The translations under genes were made by a program, and so were the position numbers. A stretch of DNA of 27,407 bases from JBKPCD01 sp046727175 (GTDB lineage Bacteria; Acidobacteriota; Vicinamibacteria; Vicinamibacterales; 2-12-FULL-66-21), in contig JBKPCD010000087.1 in NCBI GenBank assembly GCA_046727175.1, forward strand, positions 1 to 27,407. The letters run 5' to 3'. Below the pieces are notes generated by a model. That model was not told the origin of the DNA, did not search any database, and was given only the letters and a program-made list of their open reading frames with translations. Below are positions 23,180 through 27,407 of the stretch, in pieces; the first letter of the stretch is position 1, and each line of letters begins with the position of its first letter.

Positions 23180-23839
23180 TCACCCTCGCTGCGCGAGATC
23201 CCTCACCGCTTCCAGAGTTGCTCGCTTGACGTCATCGACGGAGCCACATCCAGATACCGTCGTCAGCAGATTGAGCAGGCGATAGTAGTCGATGACGGGC
23301 TCGCTTTGCCGGTGGAACGTCATCAACCGTGCGCGCACCGTCTCTGGCGCATCGTCCGTGCGCTGATAAAGGTGCTCTCCGGCGCACATCTGACGCGGGC
23401 AGATTCGGAAAGGGTTCGTGCTTCGGTGGAAGGGTGTCTGACACTCCCGGCAAATCAGTCGGCCTGAGAGTCGATCAATCAGTTTCTCATCGGGCACGTC
23501 CACATACAGAACGCCGTCGATCTGGCGCTTGAGCGTCTCCATCATCTCGCTGAGCGCGATTGCCTGCTCCATGGTTCTGGGGAAACCGTCGAGCAGAACG
23601 CCCGCCGTCGCGTCGCGGCGTTCGAGGCGCTCGCGCAGCATCGCGATCGTGATTTCGTCCGGCACTAACGCGCCCCTGGCCATGAACTCTTCAGCGCGGA
23701 GACCGAGAGGCGTGCGGTTGTGGAGGTTTTCGCGAAAGAGGTCGCCGGAAGCCACGTGTTTGATGCCTAGTTCTGCCTCGAGGAATGCGGCCTGAGTTCC
23801 CTTTCCGGAACCAGGGGCGCCGAGTAACACGATGTCCAT
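23180..23839 (-). CDS. adk: Adenylate kinase with a four-cysteine LID
   Basis: The protein is 219 residues, normal for bacterial long-form Adk. Motifs: P-loop GAPGSGKGT (7-15), NMP-binding region SGDLFRENL (31-39), DGFPRT (84-89), RLSGRLIC (123-130) and LID arginine QRTDD (159-163). The LID carries Cys130, Cys133, Cys147 and Cys152, suggesting a structural zinc, although the second pair is spaced C-x4-C instead of the usual C-x2-C. It converts 2 ADP to ATP and AMP. An open frame up to 24049 has no start support; ATG 23839 follows GAGGGAACC. It is joined to pap with a one-base gap, so the two are co-translated. It may be a second adk beside the housekeeping copy, which cannot be checked here. 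Confidence 0.92.
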   Translation of the reverse strand: MDIVLLGAPGSGKGTQAAFLEAELGIKHVASGDLFRENLHNRTPLGLRAEEFMARGALVPDEITIAMLRERLERRDATAGVLLDGFPRTMEQAIALSEMMETLKRQIDGVLYVDVPDEKLIDRLSGRLICRECQTPFHRSTNPFRICPRQMCAGEHLYQRTDDAPETVRARLMTFHRQSEPVIDYYRLLNLLTTVSGCGSVDDVKRATLEAVRDLAQRG

Positions 23840-24066
23840 GGTTCCCTCGCTGATCTTGTCGCCTTGCTCAGCTACACCGCGGCTTCGGAGTCCGGAGTAT
23901 AGCGCGCCGTGCCGCCTTCGGTGCGGACGAACGCAGGCGGTGCGATTCGGGAATGTTATTGTGCTTTGTGAATGGAGGTTGTGAATACGATGCGGCTGCC
24001 CGGCCCGAGAGAGCTGAACCGAATATGCGCTCGACACGAACCTCTGCATCCTGAACGAATGAACCC

Positions 24067-24243
24067 GTGAGGCTCGTCGACGCTTATCTCGCCTGCTACT
24101 TCGTGCTCACCGCTGCGGCTTTTGCGTCGCTCTATCGCTCGGGTGTCCTCGCACGCATTCCGACCGGCTGGAGTCTCACGGCGGCTCTCGTCGTCGTGGC
24201 ACTCGGCGTTCTGCTTCGAGTTCTCTCCCGCCGAACCGACTAA
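24067..24243 (+). CDS. Possible small two-helix membrane protein (GTG start)
   Basis: From GTG 24067 a 58-residue frame runs to TAA at 24241-24243. It contains two hydrophobic segments, YLACYFVLTAAAFASLY and WSLTAALVVVALGVLLRVL, and a basic end LSRRTD. Codon third positions are strongly G/C. There is no good ribosome site, and the family is unknown. It is convergent with the FmdB gene and divergent from adk. It could be chance, but two clean helices in so short a frame are suggestive. Confidence 0.4.
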   Translation: MRLVDAYLACYFVLTAAAFASLYRSGVLARIPTGWSLTAALVVVALGVLLRVLSRRTD

Positions 24244-24267
24244 ACCCGAAGCTCACTCGTATTGGTT

Positions 24268-24432
24268 TCAGCTCTTCTTCGAGGTCACTGCGTACACGGT
24301 GCTCCAGATCCGTTCGGTCTTCGTACTCCCGCAGTGAGTGCACGGGACGTTGGGCGACGACGAATCGGACATGGGTCGGACGATTTCGAAGGTTTTCTGA
24401 CAATCGCGGCAAACGTACTCATAGACCGGCAT
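24268..24432 (-). CDS. FmdB-type zinc-ribbon protein
   Basis: The protein is 54 residues from ATG 24432, six bases after AGGAGG; the longer open frame to 24468 lacks a site. It opens MPVYEYVCRDCQKTFEIV and carries PCTHCG further on, so two CxxC pairs make a zinc ribbon, followed by a short basic tail. This is the FmdB family of putative regulatory proteins, whose function is not settled. It follows the Mth938-like gene by 29 bases and is probably co-transcribed with it. Confidence 0.88.
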   Translation of the reverse strand: MPVYEYVCRDCQKTFEIVRPMSDSSSPNVPCTHCGSTKTERIWSTVYAVTSKKS

Positions 24433-24461
24433 GGTCAACCTCCTGTGCCACGGAATATCAG

Positions 24462-24812
24462 TCAGCAAGTGACATGAAGGACCGCGTTCGTCTTCTTTGG
24501 GTGCTTCTCTAGCACCTTGATGGCTTCGGCCGTCGGCAGCACAACCAATTTAACCTTGCGGTCCTTGGCCTCACGTTTCACATCGTCCATGACAGGCAGA
24601 CGGCCATATGCCCCGGTGCCGATGACCAGGCACCTGCACTTCCACGGAATGTTCTCTTCCACCGAGAGCGGCGTGTGGCCAAAAGCGTCGCGGAACTTCT
24701 TGGACGCCTTTTTCTTCCGTCGACGGATCTCGCCTCTGTCGACGACAAGATCCTGTTCGTAGGTCACTCCGTCGATCTCGATGACACCGAACTCAAAATG
24801 TCTGAACCGCAC
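24462..24812 (-). CDS. Mth938-like (DUF498/NDUFAF3-type) protein
   Basis: The protein is 116 residues, the full family length, with a GTG start at 24812 and no clear ribosome site. Family hallmarks are FGVIEIDGVTYEQDLVV, the basic RRRKKKASKKF, GHTPLSVEENIPW, CLVIGTGAYGRLPVMDDV and the end TNAVLHVTC. This single-domain fold is found in archaea, bacteria and, as NDUFAF3, in mitochondria as a complex I assembly factor. The bacterial role is unknown. It is upstream of the FmdB zinc ribbon. Confidence 0.88.
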   Translation of the reverse strand: MRFRHFEFGVIEIDGVTYEQDLVVDRGEIRRRKKKASKKFRDAFGHTPLSVEENIPWKCRCLVIGTGAYGRLPVMDDVKREAKDRKVKLVVLPTAEAIKVLEKHPKKTNAVLHVTC

Positions 24813-25251
24813 CGGCTCAGCTCACCAGGCGCACCCGATCGAAGAACGCGCCTGCCTCTCCATCGCCCCGGATGTGTTGTGGTGAGGACTCGAGCTCATC
24901 ACGAGAGCTCCGGCCACTCCGCATCGCGCGCAACTCTCTCACGTACACTACGCCTCACCGAGAGCTTGCGCAATACGGCCCCTCCTGCCCTGACTGGCAG
25001 TCGCAGGTCCGTGCGACTGCGATTCATCAGATGATGGCCTGGACTGTCGGGGTGCTCTTGGGCTGCTTTTCAGTCGCCGGACAATTACAAACCTCGTCTC
25101 CCGCCTCCAACTCTTGCAATCGATCCTCGCCCTCGGCGGCTTCATCGGGCTGAATCTCGCCAAGATTCACGCGGTCTCTTGGCACAGCTCTTGACGTGTG
25201 GGGGGTGCTCGCCGCTGTGCTCCAGCGACTGAAAAGCCAGGAGGTCGTCCG
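24813..25251. other. Intergenic region with a possible decayed membrane-protein end
   Basis: No intact gene was found in these 439 bases. A plus-strand frame open from 24994 to a TGA at 25192-25194 reads TITNLVSRLQLLQSILALGG then FIGLNLAKIHAVSW. It has GC-rich third positions but no ATG, GTG or ribosome site, so it could be the tail of a decayed membrane protein. The next gene's ribosome site is AGGAGG at 25239-25244. Confidence 0.35.
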
Positions 25252-26139
25252 ATGGTTCGTCACGTCAGAGCCGCCGTCGTTGTTGGATGTCTGATTCCGT
25301 TGCCGGCCGCTGCGCAGACGGTGGTCATTACGATTACCACGGCATCGGCTGACATCCATAAGTCGCCAACCGTCGCAAGCCCGGTGATCGGCCAGGCTGC
25401 ACGCGGGCGTGTGCTCGAAGTGACGCGCGACGTCGGTGACTGGGTGAAAGTATCGTGGCCGGCCGGGGCCGACGGCATCGGTTACGTGCGGGTCCATTCG
25501 GGATCGCTCTCGACGGCGGCCGGGCCTGCGCCAAATCGTGCCGCTGGGATCACGTCAGTGCCGCCAGCGACCGAGTCCGTCCCGAGCTCCGCAAGTGACG
25601 TCCGCGCCGACGTCGCGGCGGTCGCGCAATCCTCGTTGGCGAACGAGAGAAATTCCTCGGCGTACGTCACGCCCCCCACGCATACGATCGGCATCGGCGG
25701 GCTGATGAATGGTTCGACCATCGGGTTCGGCGCGACCGGACGCGTGTGGGCTCACCGGCGATTTGGCGCCCAGATCGAGTTGTCTCGGTATACACAGACG
25801 ACCGCGATCGGCGGTAGCCGCGTCAATTCGCTCCTGTTCGCGCCGAGTCTCGTGTATTCGGTAATGAACCGCGTGACCGACTCTTTCTGGTTCCGGCCGT
25901 ACCTCGGAGCGGGTGCCAAGGTGTCGCGCGCGACGTCGACCATCGGGACCACAGCGATGTCCGTGTCGGAGAAGAGAACTTCCTGGCAGGTTTTCGGTGG
26001 CAGCGAGCTGACCTTGCCGAGCGCGTCGCGATTTGCACTCAGCGCAGACCTCCGGTACGACTCATCTCGTGCTCCGTTCGCCGGCTTCGATATCGGTGGA
26101 CTAGGCTTTACCGTGTCAGGTCACTGGTACGTCAAATAG
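25252..26139 (+). CDS. Secreted SH3-domain plus outer-membrane beta-barrel protein
   Basis: The protein is 295 residues from ATG 25252, seven bases after AGGAGG; the open frame begins at 25198. Signal peptide: HVRAAVVVGCLIPLPAAAQ. Residues ~20-85 form a bacterial SH3 domain (ADIHKSPTVASPVIGQAARG, VLEVTRDVGDWVKVSW, GIGYVRVHSGSL). A Ser/Ala-rich linker follows, then from ~145 an eight-strand-like barrel (GGLMNGSTIGFGATGRVWAH, FWFRPYLGAGAKVSRAT, FALSADLRYDSSRAPF) ending GLGFTVSGHWYVK. SH3 domains of this type often bind peptidoglycan, so the protein may link the wall to the outer membrane. The barrel ends with Lys rather than Phe, which is unusual for outer-membrane insertion signals. It is a full-length analogue of the barrel remnants at 136-496 and 6011-6171. 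Confidence 0.75.
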   Translation: MVRHVRAAVVVGCLIPLPAAAQTVVITITTASADIHKSPTVASPVIGQAARGRVLEVTRDVGDWVKVSWPAGADGIGYVRVHSGSLSTAAGPAPNRAAGITSVPPATESVPSSASDVRADVAAVAQSSLANERNSSAYVTPPTHTIGIGGLMNGSTIGFGATGRVWAHRRFGAQIELSRYTQTTAIGGSRVNSLLFAPSLVYSVMNRVTDSFWFRPYLGAGAKVSRATSTIGTTAMSVSEKRTSWQVFGGSELTLPSASRFALSADLRYDSSRAPFAGFDIGGLGFTVSGHWYVK

Positions 26140-26767
26140 CCCTTCGATGGCGCGCGCAGCGAGTTGCCTCTCGACATTGGATGGAGAGGTCATACGTCGA
26201 TCATTGGCCGGGCTTGTACAGCTCGTCGCTGCCGACATCGACGAGTCGATTGAGGCGCGCGCGGTATTGTTCGAACGCGATCTGCGCACCCAAACCAGCG
26301 CAGGTGCCACGGGGCCTGTCTGCGTTCGATCCCCGACATGCGAGCCATTCATCTTGTCCTGACGTGAGCGACGTGGTCGCCGGAACCGTCACCACGGGCC
26401 ACAACGCAGGGCATCAGAGACACCCAGACAGATCGTCGCACCGGCACGACGTGCGGCTCATGTTTTTCGCGCACTCAAAAGATGTATGGCATTCGAGAGA
26501 TCTATAGCATTCGAGCCGTCGCACGCGACGGAAGAGGTCACTAAGGCTCATGCGATTGCTGCATGGCACCCCACTTGCGTCTTCTCGCCTTGGCGCGCCG
26601 AAGGACATGATGCTGGGCTTGAGCTGCCTGCCCCGATTGGACCGCCAGACAGCGGAGTGCTTGGATCGTGCTCCCGGCGCCGAATAGCGCCGCTCGAGTA
26701 ACCATTCGGGTTCGGAACACGGAACCGAACGCGAACCAGGAGCACCGAGCGCAGATCAGGAGGAACA
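26140..26767. other. 628-base region without a recognised gene
   Basis: Several short open frames exist on both strands, none with a ribosome site or recognisable motif. GTTCGG (26710-26715) and CCGAAC (26725-26730) form a small hairpin in the leader of the next gene. A short direct repeat, GCATTCGAG, occurs twice near 26482-26510. Confidence 0.4.
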
Positions 26768-27352
26768 ATGAAAGCGAAATGGCCGGCTAACCTGTGTGCC
26801 GCAGGCATGCTCGCATTCGGAGTCTCCGTCTTTGCACAAACTGCTGGGCAACAGCCTACACAGCCTCAGCCCCAACCGGGTGCCCGAAGTTCAAGCGACC
26901 AACAGATCACCGTGACGGGTTGCGTGCAGCGCGAGGCCGATTATCGTCGGGCGCGCGACGCAGGCCGTGGAGGAGTCGCAGGCACCGGTGTCGGTGCCGG
27001 AAATGAGTTCGTTCTCACCGAGGCAACGACATCGTCCAACAAGGCGGGTGGCGCTCGCACCGGAGAATCCACGAGCCCGACCGGCACTGCCGGCCCTTCG
27101 ACATCCGGTCTGACGGCATACGAATTAACGGGACCGAACGAAGGGCAGGTGAGTCAGTACGTCGGTCGTCGCGTCGAGATCACCGGCAAGCTGAAGCCCG
27201 CTGAGACCAACGCGGCAGGGCGACCTACTGGCGGTGCGACCGCAGGCCAGCCGCCGAGTGGTGTGGACGTGACGAGCAAGGATTTGAAGCTGCGCGAACT
27301 CGAGGTCACGTCTGTTCGTGAATCGACAGGAACATGCGCGCCGATTAAGTAG
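26768..27352 (+). CDS. Secreted DUF5818-like protein
   Basis: The protein is 194 residues and starts after AGGAGG (26758-26763). A signal peptide (LCAAGMLAFGVSVFAQ) is followed by a low-complexity Gln/Pro stretch. The core has QITVTGCVQREADY, EFVLTEA, AYELTGPNEGQVSQYVGRRV, EITGKLKP and ELEVTSVRESTGTC. This is the OB-like pattern of small exported proteins common in acidobacteria (DUF5818 type), with TGC(V/L)Q at the start and a terminal Cys that could pair with the first. Long Gly/Thr/Ser inserts make it larger than the family core. Function is unknown. Confidence 0.65.
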   Translation: MKAKWPANLCAAGMLAFGVSVFAQTAGQQPTQPQPQPGARSSSDQQITVTGCVQREADYRRARDAGRGGVAGTGVGAGNEFVLTEATTSSNKAGGARTGESTSPTGTAGPSTSGLTAYELTGPNEGQVSQYVGRRVEITGKLKPAETNAAGRPTGGATAGQPPSGVDVTSKDLKLRELEVTSVRESTGTCAPIK

Positions 27353-27364
27353 CTACGTTGAGTG

Positions 27365-27391
27365 TGTCGCCGGCCGGCCTGGCCGGCGACA
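27365..27391 (+). terminator. Strong GC hairpin after the last gene
   Basis: TGTCGCCGGCC pairs perfectly over 11 bases with GGCCGGCGACA around the loop GGCCT, 13 bases after the stop of the DUF5818-like gene. There is no U-tract, so termination may need help or the structure may protect the mRNA end. Confidence 0.55.
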
Positions 27392-27407
27392 TCGATCGGT
27401 CCGGCGG

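Noticed and set aside
23840..24049. N-terminal extension of adenylate kinase
   Set aside because: Adk proteins start at the MDIVLLGAPGSGKGT motif, and ATG 23839 has a ribosome site.
26147..26608. Overlapping short frames in the region before the last gene
   Set aside because: No ribosome sites or motifs, and frames on both strands are equally open, as expected for GC-rich non-coding DNA.
1..27407. tRNA genes, rRNA, CRISPR arrays, insertion sequences, prophage genes
   Set aside because: Looked for by eye; no cloverleaf with TTCRA arm, repeat-spacer array or transposase motif was found.

Overview
The window looks like a piece of chromosome from a high-GC, Gram-negative, soil-type bacterium, most probably an acidobacterium of the Vicinamibacteria kind. 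This is an inference from content: an Oar-like TonB-dependent receptor with an N-terminal carboxypeptidase-regulatory domain, a Ser/Thr kinase fused to TolB-like and TPR regions, a membrane-anchored STAND ATPase with Ig-like ectodomains, and many secreted proteins of little-studied families. No rRNA, tRNA, CRISPR array, transposase or phage gene was seen.

Layout. (1) 1-6171: a shuffled region. A secreted helix-hairpin-helix (HhH) gene and a small membrane-protein gene sit at 4701-5812. Pieces of these genes, and of an outer-membrane barrel gene, recur at 1-496 with internal deletions, a stop codon and a frameshift. Between the two copies lie a Tat-exported SufS-like PLP enzyme without its catalytic cysteine (554-1852), a divergent chrB gene (2006-3106), and a translationally coupled run of an ABM-type monooxygenase, a CoA-binding protein and a small membrane ORF (3430-4457). 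The 3' half of a second ABM gene survives on the minus strand against the end of the HhH gene. (2) 6531-14053: a secreted TPR protein, then a large TonB-dependent receptor divergent from a secreted lectin-like/FG-GAP protein that carries an apparent one-base frameshift. The divergent intergenic region and leader hold three copies of a CTGACATGTCAG-like palindrome.

(3) 14056-19078, minus strand: a soluble Ser/Thr kinase-TolB-TPR protein followed by an 811-residue NB-ARC/STAND ATPase that crosses the membrane once and exposes two cysteine-bearing Ig-like repeats. This pair is the best candidate for an undescribed signalling or defence module. The kinase has a TATAAT box so close to its ATG that its mRNA may be leaderless. 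(4) 19238-23839, minus strand: adenylate kinase, a two-domain PPK2 (polyphosphate:AMP phosphotransferase) and a secreted PHP/CehA-McbA-like protein. Adk and PPK2 are separated by one base and together could make ATP from AMP and polyphosphate. (5) 24067-27391: a small membrane ORF, an FmdB-type zinc ribbon and a Mth938/DUF498 protein on the minus strand, an SH3-plus-beta-barrel outer-membrane protein, a secreted DUF5818-like protein, and a strong GC hairpin at the window end.

Family assignments come from recognised motifs read by eye. No database search was run.
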